Positions 32,706 through 41,708 of a stretch of DNA of 51,994 nt are shown piece by piece. The position numbers were made by a program, and so were the translations under genes. The notes beneath the pieces are model-generated. The model had not been told where the DNA came from. It ran no database searches and saw nothing but the letters and a program-made list of their open reading frames with translations. The stretch comes from Butyrivibrio sp. (GTDB lineage Bacteria; Bacillota; Clostridia; Lachnospirales; Lachnospiraceae). Each line of letters starts with the position of its first letter. The stretch's first letter is position 1. The DNA lies in the NCBI GenBank assembly GCA_024692165.1, contig JAILMY010000029.1, forward strand, positions 1 through 51,994, in the 5' to 3' direction.

Positions 32706-34256
32706 CTAGAATTGGAAGTAAATAAAGGTACTTACATTTGATAATGATACAAAAGACCAGATAAACAGTACTGTCAAAAAGGCGATGGTCTTTTTATCAA
32801 AGGTTGTATCTTCAATGATCTGCTGCGTATTCTTTCTGGTCATTACAATGGCGCTTACCATAAGCAGCACTATCATGGTAACCATATAAACAACAATCTG
32901 CGCGGAGTCCATGCCAAGCTGGGAAAAGAGCTGCCTGAATACATAGTTTTCTGCAATCTCAAGATTCTCAGCAGTTCTATAAAAGAATCCCGGATAGGTC
33001 CAGAAAAACAGGCGCTTAAACATCTGAAAAGCATAGGTCATATTCTGAGCTCCAAAGAACACCAGCGATATTACAAACATAAGGAAGGTCAGTGCATTTC
33101 CAAGAGCTCTCGGAATTGTTAAAAGCGGGGTTTGTCTAAGCAGATATTTTGCTTTCTTGTTATTATTGCCACTTACCGCTGCTGTGTGAAGTTCGCTTTC
33201 CTTAACTCCCACAATTCCAAGATTATCCCATACTACTAAAAGGCCCTGCATCATACCCCAGCAGATATAGGTCCAGCCTGCACCGTGCCAAAGTCCGCTC
33301 AAAACAAACACAATAATTACGTTAATGATAGTGCGGATTTTGCCCTTTCGGCTGCCCCCAAGAGGGATGTAAACATATTTGATAAAGAATCTTGAAAGAG
33401 TCATGTGCCAGCGCTGCCACAGCTCTTTTGCCGTTGCCGCCTTATAAGGCGAATTAAAGTTTGTAGGAAGCTTAAAGCCCAGCATCAGGCTGACACCTCC
33501 GGCCATGTCACAGTAACCGGAAAAGTCCAGGTAAATCTGGAAAGTATAGGCCAGCATCACCACGATAACCGTAATGGTATCCAGATAGTAGGTGTATTTA
33601 AAGCCATAGACCACGATCTTTGAAAGGGTATCTGCCAGGATCACCTTCTTGGCAAGGCCTATGATAAAGGACATGATGCCCTTTGCCATCCTGTCGGCAT
33701 CGTAGGTTCTAAGACTCTTGTCGTTAAACTGATCTATCATCTCTTTGTGAAAGGCTATTGGACCCTGGATCAGCTTGGGAAAATACACTGTGTACATCAT
33801 GTACTGCAAAAGAGGATAATGAGGTGCATCGCCTCTTGCCCTGTCCACGATAAAAGAAATCTGACCAAAAGTAAAAAAGCTGATTCCTATGGGCATCAGA
33901 ATCTGACGAGTTGTAAGCGCAGCCCCTGTCAGAGCATTTATATTGTCCACAAAAAATCCCATATACTTGAAATAGAATAAAAGCGCCAGATTAAATAAGA
34001 CTCCGATGACCTTTAAAGCCCTTTTCTGCCCGGATCCTGACATTTTTTCCATAAGGGCGCTTAGTCCGTAATTAACCGCAAGGCTTACCAACAGCACCAG
34101 CAAAAATGACAGGCCAAAAGAGTAATAGAAATACAGTGACATCAATATCAAAAAGACATCTGCCACTGCATGTTTTCCTGTTTTATTTATGAAATGCCAT
34201 CCGGCCAAAAGCATCGGCAGAAACAGCAGAATAAACCTGAAGGAATTAAATCCCAT
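32706..34256 (-). CDS. MBOAT-family O-acyltransferase (AlgI/DltB-like)
   Basis: 516 residues, about ten membrane helices; moves acyl groups across the membrane onto an extracellular polymer. Family blocks: YPLLQYMMYTVYFPKLIQGPI, FSGYCDMAGGVSLMLGFKLPTNFNSPY, LWQRWHMTLSRFFIKYVYIPLGGSRKG and the catalytic His in LSGLWHGAGWTYICWG. The track start is at 34325; ATG 34256 (MGFNSFRF) carries GGAGAAAAC and is family-typical. With the next gene it forms an acetylation-type module. The polymer is unknown. Confidence 0.92.
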   Translation of the reverse strand: MGFNSFRFILLFLPMLLAGWHFINKTGKHAVADVFLILMSLYFYYSFGLSFLLVLLVSLAVNYGLSALMEKMSGSGQKRALKVIGVLFNLALLFYFKYMGFFVDNINALTGAALTTRQILMPIGISFFTFGQISFIVDRARGDAPHYPLLQYMMYTVYFPKLIQGPIAFHKEMIDQFNDKSLRTYDADRMAKGIMSFIIGLAKKVILADTLSKIVVYGFKYTYYLDTITVIVVMLAYTFQIYLDFSGYCDMAGGVSLMLGFKLPTNFNSPYKAATAKELWQRWHMTLSRFFIKYVYIPLGGSRKGKIRTIINVIIVFVLSGLWHGAGWTYICWGMMQGLLVVWDNLGIVGVKESELHTAAVSGNNNKKAKYLLRQTPLLTIPRALGNALTFLMFVISLVFFGAQNMTYAFQMFKRLFFWTYPGFFYRTAENLEIAENYVFRQLFSQLGMDSAQIVVYMVTMIVLLMVSAIVMTRKNTQQIIEDTTFDKKTIAFLTVLFIWSFVSLSNVSTFIYFQF

Positions 34257-34317
34257 TTGTTTTCTCCAATTTAAATCAAGAACATCACGAAGAGTATAAC
34301 AAATTCGAGACTGCAAG

Positions 34318-34358
34318 TAAAACATCCGGAAGGAACCTATCGTTCCCTCCGGATGTAA
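34318..34358 (-). terminator. Intrinsic terminator of the xylanase gene
   Basis: ACATCCGGA and TCCGGATGT close a hairpin with inner GGAAC/GGTTCC pairing; on the minus strand TTTTAC follows. Confidence 0.82.
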
Positions 34359-34377
34359 TAGCTTTTGTTTATTCTAA

Positions 34378-37300
34378 TTATTCAGCTGAAAGACGTATTG
34401 TTCCGAATACAGAAGGAGATGACCATCCGTTTCCTGTTGTGTCAGCCCAGCTAAGTGTTCCGCTTCTTGTGCCCTTCTCATTAGCATCGTTGATCTGAAG
34501 CTCAAGTCCAACTCTGCTTCCAGCCCACTTCTTGCTTGTCCACTTAAATGCTGCTTCAATAACATATCCGTCCTCTGTGACTGTTGCTACTGACTTCACA
34601 TTTTTCTCAACACAGTTTGTACCGTTAAAGCTGTGTTCGTTCACATAGTTGATTCTGTACTGCTTATCATCATCCTCATAAGATGTTGACTTGTTGTTGT
34701 TCTCATCGATGAACACTTCCAGAGAATCCTGCTCATGAGCCTGTGAAGAATCCTTGTTGAGAACAGCATCCTTTACCTCTACACGTACATAGAGATTCTT
34801 TTCATCCCAAAGAAGTTTTGCATTAGCAGAAACATTTGCTCCAAGGTTGATAGTAAGTGGAACTTCTTCAGCATTGTTCCATGCCTCATCACTTAAATCA
34901 CCGTCAATCTCAACTGTGCCCTTCTTAACTTCAAGAGCAGGCTTTAAGATTGTCTCTGCAAAGTATTTGCTGTTCTGATTAAGTGAAGTATCGCCAAATG
35001 CAAGTGTCTTTTCACCATCTGTTACAGCAACGTCAATCTTAACATTGCCTGTCTTCAGGGCTTCTTCATTAACATAAATACTCTTTATCTTCTGATAACC
35101 GGTATCTGTTGCATTTGCATTTTCTCTCTTAACTGTCATGGACTTTTTGCGATTGCCGTCGTCCACATAAATTGTAAAGCTGTCAGTATCATCAACTGTG
35201 TTATCAACAACAGAAACGTTGAAGAATAATTTACCGCCTTCTTCCCACATAGGAATAAATGTTGCTTTTGTCTCGGCGTCTCCAAACCCATAGCTATTGC
35301 CTGGTTTGAAGTGATTGCCTACTTTCTGTACAAGTGTTACTTCCTGCTTCTCAGGTTCAAGTTCTCCTGCACCGGCAAGAGCCCAGAAAGCGTTCTTAGC
35401 CTTGTAGTTATCATCGAAAAGAAGTGGATACTGTCTTGCACTTCCGTCTGATCCGCCGCCGTTACTATTCTGGTTCTGAAGCCATGAATGCTTATCTACA
35501 ACACCCCAGATTGTCATACCTGTGAAGTTTACGCCTTCATTCATAAGTCTTCTGATTGTGTCATAGAGCTCTTTATATCTCTCAGCAAGTCTCTCATCCT
35601 TTGAGTTAGCGCTGCCCTTATAATCAAGCTCTGTTACCTGAATCTGATCAACGATCTTATTGTAAGCTCTTGCTGCTTCCTTGAACTGCGTCATTGATGG
35701 CTGACCTGCAGCTACCTGATAGTGAGCCTGCATTCCCATACCATCAATTCTTGCACCTGGAGTAGCCTTAACTGTTCTAAGAAGTTCGCAGATACCCTTA
35801 ACCTTGCTTGTTACATACTCGTTATAATCATTGTAGAAAAGAGCAATGTTTGCAGGCATATACTTGTTAGCATATACGAATGCGTTCTGGATGAACTCAG
35901 GTGAGTGATATACTGCCCACCAGCTTGATTTCTCACTGTCACTTCTGTATGTGCCTGTGCCGTCGCTTACAGCCTCATTAACTACATCCCATCCGTAGAA
36001 CAGATCCTTATACTTGCTGCCGTCTGCTGTGAAGTGTGTAGCAACGCTCTTGATGTAGTACTCAAGACGCTTGTTCATAACTTCAGGTGTTACATAAGGC
36101 TTACTCTCATCATAATCCTCATGGAAGAAGTACTCAGGAGTCTGTGAGTGCCATACAAGTACATGACCTCTTACTCTGATCTTCTTGTCAGGATGCTCGT
36201 TGTTCCAGTTAACAAAATAATCAAGATATCTCTCAGGTGTGTCATAGTTCAGCTCAGGAACCTGAATATCTTCACCGTTAAGATTATAAGTGATGATCTG
36301 CGCACCTTTCTTGATCATTGAATCGGGCTTGAGCTCGTTACCAAGAGTTACACCGTTAAAGTGCTTTGTTACAAGATCCATCTCCATCTGATCAGAAAAC
36401 TCCATGTAACTGATTGCTGTACCAATAATGAAGTCTTCGCCAAGGATTGCTGTCATAGGATCGCGAAGATCTACGATATCGTACTCAACGCCCTTCTCAA
36501 CTGCTTCTGAAGGAGTTGTGTCAACAACGAACTCAACGCTCTCAAGTGTAGCTGAAGCAGGGAAATCCTGATCATTCATAGCCATGATAGCAAAGTGAGT
36601 AACCTCTCCGGATGTTGAAGGGAAAATAGTATATGATGTTTTTCCGCTCTGTCCATAGAAAGGCTGAAGCTCTGTGGCTTTGTTCTCAGATGTTCTGTTG
36701 TTGTCGTCATAGAGCTTAAATGCAAGGTTTAAAGTAGGCTCTTCGAACGTAACAGTAACAGATTTGATCTTTTCTGCATCAAGAGTCTCGCCGATTGGGA
36801 ACCAGTACTCCTGCCACTCAGCTTCATACTTAAGCTCCAGGGATGATTCCTCGCCTGTCCAGTGATTTGTAAGAGCAAGGTTATCTGCGTTAAATACCAA
36901 TTTGCCTTCTTCCTGTGCTGCTCCTGATCCTGGTTGTGGTGCTGGTGCATCTACAGTAATTTCTTTTACAGTTACGCTGTAGGGATATGATTCTACGCCC
37001 TCAGGCATTGACATGATTCCTACATATCTGACTGTTCCGTCATATGTAGGAACAACAGTATATTCGTCTTTACCAACGTAGGAATATCCTGCCTGTTTCT
37101 CGCTCATATCAGCATCATAAAGCTTGATGCAGATGTTGTTGCCCTGATCTGCAACCTTTACTGTTACACCCTTGAAATTTGCTGTGTCATAGGTCTGTCC
37201 AAGGTCATAGCAGAATTCCTGATACTGATCTGTGAAATTAAGCTTTCCTTTAACCTTTTCGCTCTGATTCCATCTTCCGAAGAACTCCGGACCCTGCAGC

Positions 37301-37629
37301 TCAGCTTCTTCTGCAGGAGCTTCCTCTTCCTTAGCCTCCTCAGAAGGCTCTTTGTCTTCCTTGGTCTCTTCGGCAACCTCTTTGTCTTCTGTTTCCTTGC
37401 CTTCGGCTTCAGAATCTTTTTCATCATCAGAAGCTTTTTCCTCTGAAGGTGTTTCCTTAGCTGCTTCCTCATCTTCCTGCTCGTTAGTTGTTTCACCTTC
37501 TGAAGCAACTACTTCAAGTGCCTGTTCCGGCTCAGTAGCAAAAGCTGTTACTGATGCAGGGCTTACGCTTGAAACCGCAAGCATTCCGGCCATGAGAATT
37601 GAAGACAACCCCAACGTCTTTTTGTGCAT
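34378..37629 (-). CDS. Secreted multi-domain GH10 endo-1,4-beta-xylanase
   Basis: 1083 residues; cuts the xylan backbone outside the cell. Order: signal peptide (1 to about 33, ending near AFATEP); Glu/Lys-rich linker (about 35-105); two related N-terminal beta-sandwich modules of about 130 residues (about 105-235 and 245-375), probably carbohydrate binding but unclassified; GH10 barrel (about 380-755) with acid/base Glu in WDVVNEAV (about 551) and nucleophile Glu in VTELD (about 666), plus HVLVWHSQTP; and a C-terminal part (about 775-1083) ending in a CBM9-like module (VEIDGDLSDEAWNNAEE, LYVRVEVKDAVL). No LPxTG, S-layer or dockerin is seen. Start ATG 37629 (MHKKTLGLS) has GGAGGAG; the track start is upstream. 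Confidence 0.93.
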   Translation of the reverse strand: MHKKTLGLSSILMAGMLAVSSVSPASVTAFATEPEQALEVVASEGETTNEQEDEEAAKETPSEEKASDDEKDSEAEGKETEDKEVAEETKEDKEPSEEAKEEEAPAEEAELQGPEFFGRWNQSEKVKGKLNFTDQYQEFCYDLGQTYDTANFKGVTVKVADQGNNICIKLYDADMSEKQAGYSYVGKDEYTVVPTYDGTVRYVGIMSMPEGVESYPYSVTVKEITVDAPAPQPGSGAAQEEGKLVFNADNLALTNHWTGEESSLELKYEAEWQEYWFPIGETLDAEKIKSVTVTFEEPTLNLAFKLYDDNNRTSENKATELQPFYGQSGKTSYTIFPSTSGEVTHFAIMAMNDQDFPASATLESVEFVVDTTPSEAVEKGVEYDIVDLRDPMTAILGEDFIIGTAISYMEFSDQMEMDLVTKHFNGVTLGNELKPDSMIKKGAQIITYNLNGEDIQVPELNYDTPERYLDYFVNWNNEHPDKKIRVRGHVLVWHSQTPEYFFHEDYDESKPYVTPEVMNKRLEYYIKSVATHFTADGSKYKDLFYGWDVVNEAVSDGTGTYRSDSEKSSWWAVYHSPEFIQNAFVYANKYMPANIALFYNDYNEYVTSKVKGICELLRTVKATPGARIDGMGMQAHYQVAAGQPSMTQFKEAARAYNKIVDQIQVTELDYKGSANSKDERLAERYKELYDTIRRLMNEGVNFTGMTIWGVVDKHSWLQNQNSNGGGSDGSARQYPLLFDDNYKAKNAFWALAGAGELEPEKQEVTLVQKVGNHFKPGNSYGFGDAETKATFIPMWEEGGKLFFNVSVVDNTVDDTDSFTIYVDDGNRKKSMTVKRENANATDTGYQKIKSIYVNEEALKTGNVKIDVAVTDGEKTLAFGDTSLNQNSKYFAETILKPALEVKKGTVEIDGDLSDEAWNNAEEVPLTINLGANVSANAKLLWDEKNLYVRVEVKDAVLNKDSSQAHEQDSLEVFIDENNNKSTSYEDDDKQYRINYVNEHSFNGTNCVEKNVKSVATVTEDGYVIEAAFKWTSKKWAGSRVGLELQINDANEKGTRSGTLSWADTTGNGWSSPSVFGTIRLSAE

Positions 37630-37685
37630 ACTACTCCTCCTATATAGATTTATTATTTGTGCAATTATCCCCATAATGCACATGC

Positions 37686-37705
37686 ATACTTAGATTATTA
37701 AGTAT
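37686..37705. promoter_or_regulatory. Palindrome upstream of the xylanase gene
   Basis: ATACTTA-GATTAT-TAAGTAT (7-bp perfect arms, six-base centre) lies about 57 bases before ATG 37629. It is a candidate operator, but I could not place a convincing promoter around it. Confidence 0.4.
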
Positions 37706-37779
37706 TTTTGCACATGACGCTTATCACAAAGTGCTATCCAATTGTCACATTTTGCCGAAATTTCATTATTTAGATGTAA

Positions 37780-37812
37780 TAAAAAATGGCAAAGCCCAAA
37801 GGCTTTGCCAAA
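37780..37812 (-). terminator. Intrinsic terminator of the surE operon
   Basis: On the minus strand TGGCAAAGCC-TTTG-GGCTTTGCCA, a 10-bp perfect stem, is followed by TTTTTTATT. It separates surE from the xylanase gene. Confidence 0.93.
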
Positions 37813-37851
37813 TGTTATATTATCAACATTATTTTGGATTATAAAAATAAA

Positions 37852-38571
37852 TTAGCTGATGTTCTTAACGATACCAACTGATACATAGTTGTCCAAAACA
37901 GCACCGAAATCTGTCCCTTCTTCCTGTTCGGGGGAATAAATACCGTCCACCATAAGATTAAGCCCACCGTCATGGAAGGTCTCAAGAACCTTGTATCTGT
38001 CGTTGAAAAAGGACTTTCTGGAAACCTTTCTGTCCCTTAATACGCCCTTGCACTCTGAAAGCTTGCACTGTGGGAAGTTAACGTTCCAGACCTGGCCTTC
38101 TACATACTCTTTTTCAATGAGCTCCGCCATAATCTCTTCAAGATAGCGGTCTGTTACCTCGTGGCATTCACTCATTCCCTCAGAAAAGGCAATGGACAAA
38201 TATCCCTGAAATTCACCTTCAAAAGCCGCTCCAAGAGTCGCGGAATACTGAATATCAGTAGCCAGATTATATCCGAAGTTTATACCGGACATGATGGCGT
38301 CAGGTTTTTCGTGCATTACGTTTAAAAGGCCGACTCTGATACAATCTGCAGGCATTCCGCTACAGGAAAATGCATGCACATTGTCGATACCCATATCATA
38401 GGGATGCACTTCTATAGAATTTCTAAGGGTAATACTGTGAGAGGCTGCGCTTCTCTGATCATCAGGGGCTACAACCCATACCTCACCGAATTCACTGGCT
38501 GTCAGGGCCAGACGATAAAGGCCGTCTGACTGTATTCCGTCATCATTTGTAATTAAAAATCTTTTCCCCAT
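37852..38571 (-). CDS. surE: SurE 5'/3'-nucleotidase
   Basis: 239 residues; a metal-dependent phosphatase that removes phosphate from nucleoside monophosphates. The N-terminal motif LITNDDGIQSDGL supplies the Asp pair for the metal. WVVAPDDQRSAASHSIT, YSCSGMPADCIRVGL-like and IMSGINFGYNLATDIQYSATLGAAFEG complete the family signature. ATG 38571 (MGKRFLITND) is preferred over a TTG at 38583; only a weak GGGAA precedes it. It follows a small unknown gene by 16 bp. Confidence 0.94.
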   Translation of the reverse strand: MGKRFLITNDDGIQSDGLYRLALTASEFGEVWVVAPDDQRSAASHSITLRNSIEVHPYDMGIDNVHAFSCSGMPADCIRVGLLNVMHEKPDAIMSGINFGYNLATDIQYSATLGAAFEGEFQGYLSIAFSEGMSECHEVTDRYLEEIMAELIEKEYVEGQVWNVNFPQCKLSECKGVLRDRKVSRKSFFNDRYKVLETFHDGGLNLMVDGIYSPEQEEGTDFGAVLDNYVSVGIVKNIS

Positions 38572-38587
38572 ACTTTTTCCCAATTTT

Positions 38588-38878
38588 TTATCTTGTAGTT
38601 GCCATCACATATCTCTTGCATACAAAAGAGATGGGCTGGATGAATCTGTTGAGTTTGATAGCGGCTCTCATGATGTTGAGCTCGTTATCGTTGTATGACA
38701 TGTGTCCGTCCTCAAGCTTTCTTGATATCTTGGTGTATACCTCAGGGTTGCTTGGGTGAAAATCTTCATTTATATCCTTTAAGTACTCACTGACTACTTT
38801 TCTCTGTCTCTTAGTGAGCATAACAGCAAATGTACTTGGATTCTTCTTCTGTAAATTATACAATCTTGTATTAAACAC
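38588..38878 (-). CDS. Small unknown protein upstream of surE
   Basis: About 96 residues, no signal or membrane segment, no family recognised. It is basic, largely helical (LTKRQRKVVSEYLKDINED; NELNIMRAAIKLNRFI). The listed ATG (38887) abuts AGGAG with no spacing. GTG 38878, nine bases from AGGAG, is the better start. The gene probably shares a transcript with surE, as there are 16 bp between them and no terminator. Confidence 0.65.
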   Translation of the reverse strand: MFNTRLYNLQKKNPSTFAVMLTKRQRKVVSEYLKDINEDFHPSNPEVYTKISRKLEDGHMSYNDNELNIMRAAIKLNRFIQPISFVCKRYVMATTR

Positions 38879-39029
38879 AGTCCACATCTCCTATTCTTAA
38901 TTAAACACATCTCTAAACGCAAATGATATTTTGGATAAAAAATGTGAATATTTTGTGAATAAGAGGTGATAAATTTGAGAATATTATGAAACAAATTCCC
39001 GTATTTTTACGCACCGCTGAAATAAAATA

Positions 39030-39734
39030 TTAAAGTCTCTCCACAGCAGATAAAAACTGGGTATGACTGCTGATAACCGCAGTGGCTATGCCTTGAACAT
39101 CCTCAGCTTCTTTGGTGTTGATCCATATGGATCTGACGCCGGCATTTGTAGCACCTACAATATCAGCCTCATAGGTATCACCAACATACACAACATCATC
39201 TAAAGTCTCATCAGGATTTTCTTTTATGGCATTTGAAATACCCATCATAAAGAAATCCTTGCTTGGCTTTACCTTCCCAAAATCAGAGCTGGCCCAAACA
39301 TTCTTAAAGAACTTTCCTATTCCGTATCTGTCTAAAAGTTCCTTAAGCCCCTGTGAAGAATAAATGCTGTTGGACAGAACATACATGGAAATGCCGCGGC
39401 TGTATAGCTTTTCAAGCTGCTCCGGAAGGGTTTCAAAATTATCAAGGTCCGTTGTCAGCTGGATAAAATCTGCTTCTTCAAAAGGAGTCATGTAAAGAGA
39501 TTTAGTGCCAAACTTCCGGGCGTAAAGAGGGAGCTCCTCTTTTACAAAGGCCATTTCAAGTCCCTTGGCATGAAGATCCTCCACATGATGAAAGAGCTCC
39601 AGATTATATTCCTGTAATTCTTCAAAGGAGCACTTTTCACTGAAGGATTTCTCCCATAAAAAACGAAGTCCCTTATCAAAGTCCACTGCCTTGAAATCCA
39701 TTATTGTTCCGAAACAATCAAATAAAAGAATCAT
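39030..39734 (-). CDS. HAD-superfamily hydrolase (phosphatase type)
   Basis: About 234 residues. Motif I is LLFDCFGTIMD (nucleophile Asp), motif II YVLSNSIYS, motif III lysine in FGKVKPSKDFF, motif IV VYVGDTYEADIVGATNAG. A helical cap lies between motifs I and II, as in subclass C1 enzymes. ATG 39734 (MILLFDCFG) is chosen because AGAGGA lies six bases upstream; the upstream ATG 39749 lacks a site. It is transcribed divergently from xth. The substrate is unknown. Confidence 0.88.
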   Translation of the reverse strand: MILLFDCFGTIMDFKAVDFDKGLRFLWEKSFSEKCSFEELQEYNLELFHHVEDLHAKGLEMAFVKEELPLYARKFGTKSLYMTPFEEADFIQLTTDLDNFETLPEQLEKLYSRGISMYVLSNSIYSSQGLKELLDRYGIGKFFKNVWASSDFGKVKPSKDFFMMGISNAIKENPDETLDDVVYVGDTYEADIVGATNAGVRSIWINTKEAEDVQGIATAVISSHTQFLSAVERL

Positions 39735-39799
39735 TCTGTTCCTCTTCATATCTACTAACGTCTTTTAGGTAACGCCCATTGTAACAGAAACAATCTCCG

Positions 39800-39834
39800 T
39801 TGTCATTATACCCCCATAAATATATAATTATGGG
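39800..39834 (+). promoter_or_regulatory. xth promoter with palindrome over -10
   Basis: TTGTCA (39800-39805), a 17-bp spacer, TATAAT (39823-39828). Arms CCCATAA (39813-39819) and TTATGGG (39828-39834) make an inverted repeat spanning the -10. A minus-strand TATAAT (39805-39810) nearby may serve the HAD gene, so the two promoters overlap. Confidence 0.65.
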
Positions 39835-39870
39835 AGAATTTACGATAATTTAATAGAATTGGAGAAGGCT

Positions 39871-40632
39871 ATGGGAAAAAAACTTGTATCATGGAATGTC
39901 AACGGTCTTAGAGCCTGTGTATCAAAGGGCTGCTTTCAGGAATTTATGGATAAAGAAAATCCTGATGTGATCTGCCTTCAGGAGACTAAACTTCAGGAAG
40001 GTCAGCTTGAAATGGATCTTCCGGGATATGAACAGTTCTGGAACTATGCAGAGAAAAAGGGCTACTCAGGAACAGCTATTTTTACTAAAGAAAAACCTCT
40101 TTCTGTTTCCTACGGAATGGGTATAGAAGAGCACGACCATGAGGGAAGAGTAATAACTGCAGAATACCCTGATTATTATCTTGTTACGGTTTATGTTCCC
40201 AATGCAAAAGAAGACCTTTCAAGACTTGAGTACAGACAGGTCTGGGAGGATGATTTCCTTAAGTTTATAAAAAATCTTGAAAAAAATAAGCCGGTTATCT
40301 ACTGTGGAGACCTTAATGTTGCCCACAAGGAGATAGACCTTAAGAATCCTAAGCCTAACAGAGGACATGCAGGATTTACCGATGAGGAGAGAGCAAAGTT
40401 CGACAATGTGGTTGGTTCCGGCCTCGTGGATACCTTCAGACATTTTTATCCTGATCTGGAGGGAGCTTATTCCTGGTGGTCCTACAGATTCAACTCAAGA
40501 GCCAAGAACGCAGGGTGGCGTATTGACTACTTCGTGGTTTCTGAGGCTCTTTTGCCTGAAATAGAAGATGCCAGGATTTACTCCGAGGCACTGGGTTCTG
40601 ACCATTGCCCTGTGGGACTGATACTTAAATAA
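39871..40632 (+). CDS. xth: Exodeoxyribonuclease III (AP endonuclease)
   Basis: 253 residues; Mg-dependent nuclease of base-excision repair that cuts at abasic sites. Motifs: [19 protein letters not shown] (metal Glu), [18 protein letters not shown] (Asp/Asn), [21 protein letters not shown] and the final SDHCPVGL (catalytic His). The track TTG start is replaced by ATG 39871 ([12 protein letters not shown]) with GGAGAAGG. An AEC transporter gene follows 20 bp later and likely shares the transcript. Confidence 0.96.
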   Translation: MGKKLVSWNVNGLRACVSKGCFQEFMDKENPDVICLQETKLQEGQLEMDLPGYEQFWNYAEKKGYSGTAIFTKEKPLSVSYGMGIEEHDHEGRVITAEYPDYYLVTVYVPNAKEDLSRLEYRQVWEDDFLKFIKNLEKNKPVIYCGDLNVAHKEIDLKNPKPNRGHAGFTDEERAKFDNVVGSGLVDTFRHFYPDLEGAYSWWSYRFNSRAKNAGWRIDYFVVSEALLPEIEDARIYSEALGSDHCPVGLILK

Positions 40633-40652
40633 AACTAAAGGATTTGATTCAA

Positions 40653-41627
40653 ATGGAAAACCTGGTATTTAGCTTAAATGCTACCCTTCCCATATTTCTT
40701 TTAATGGTGCTGGGATATATATTCAATAAGATTGGCATTATAGATGAGAAAGCAGCCAACTGGATGAACAAATTTGTTTTCAATGTAGCTCTGCCGGTTC
40801 TTCTTTTCGGAGATCTGGCAGAGCAGGACTTTTTCGGAACCTGGGACGGGAAATTCGTGTTGTTCTGCTTTTGCGTCACAATTATAAGCATCCTTGTAAT
40901 AACAGTTCTTGGGAAACTTCTGGTAAAAGACCCTTCGAGGAGAGGCGAGTTTATTCAGGGTTCCTACAGAAGCAGCGCAGCCCTGCTTGGTATCGCTTTT
41001 ATTCACAATATTTACGGAACTGAAAATACAGGAATGGCACCGCTGATGATTCTTGGAAGTGTGCCACTTTACAACATATTTGCAGTTATTATCCTGACGC
41101 TTTCTGCGGCAGATAACAAATCTGCTGATCCTGTTAATAAGAAGGCCAACCCTTCACTCATAAAGAAAACGGTCTTTGGCATAGTTACCAATCCGATCAT
41201 TCTGGGAATTTTCATTGGTCTTTTCTGGTCACTGCTTCGAATTCCGCAACCAAAGATTTTCTCAACCTTGGTTTCAAACTTAAGTGCTCTGGCTACGCCT
41301 TTGGGACTTATGTCCATGGGTGCCACCTTCGATTTTAAGAAAGCACTTAATAATGTCAGACCGGCACTGGTCGCCAGCTTCATCAAGCTCTTTTTACTGG
41401 TTGCCATTTTCCTGCCATTTGCCGTTATGTTCGGATTTTCCGGAGAAAAGATCGTCGCTCTGCTGGTAATGCTTGGCTCTGCCACAACCGTCAGCTGCTA
41501 CATAATGTCGAAGAGTATGGGGCATGAAGGAACCCTAAGTAGCAGTATCATCATGCTTACCACCTTCGGATGCTCATTTTCACTGACATTTTGGCTCTTT
41601 GTTCTCAAATCTCTAAGAATAATCTGA
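40653..41627 (+). CDS. AEC-family (auxin efflux carrier-like) transporter
   Basis: 324 residues with about ten hydrophobic helices in two halves, the layout of the BART/AEC superfamily (e.g. malonate or other carboxylate carriers). Family blocks include LVLGYIFNKIGIIDEKAANWMNKFVFNVALPVLLF and TTVSCYIMSKSMGHEGTLSSSIIMLTT. ATG 40653 with AAAGGA is used instead of TTG 40644. The substrate cannot be read from sequence. Confidence 0.9.
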   Translation: MENLVFSLNATLPIFLLMVLGYIFNKIGIIDEKAANWMNKFVFNVALPVLLFGDLAEQDFFGTWDGKFVLFCFCVTIISILVITVLGKLLVKDPSRRGEFIQGSYRSSAALLGIAFIHNIYGTENTGMAPLMILGSVPLYNIFAVIILTLSAADNKSADPVNKKANPSLIKKTVFGIVTNPIILGIFIGLFWSLLRIPQPKIFSTLVSNLSALATPLGLMSMGATFDFKKALNNVRPALVASFIKLFLLVAIFLPFAVMFGFSGEKIVALLVMLGSATTVSCYIMSKSMGHEGTLSSSIIMLTTFGCSFSLTFWLFVLKSLRII

Positions 41628-41649
41628 CAGATAAATTATTCCATTATGA

Positions 41650-41692
41650 AAAAACGGATGCCTATGTATCAAGCATAGACATCCTTTATTTT
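41650..41692. terminator. Bidirectional terminator between AEC transporter and alpha/beta hydrolase genes
   Basis: GGATGcCTATG and CATAGaCATCC pair (one mismatch) over a seven-base loop; TTTATTTT follows on plus and an A-run precedes it. Confidence 0.82.
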
Positions 41693-41708
41693 CTCATTAA
41701 ATCATTTC

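Noticed and set aside
37352-37693. Ser-rich 113-residue plus-strand ORF
   Set aside because: Antisense to the Glu/Lys linker and signal peptide of the xylanase.
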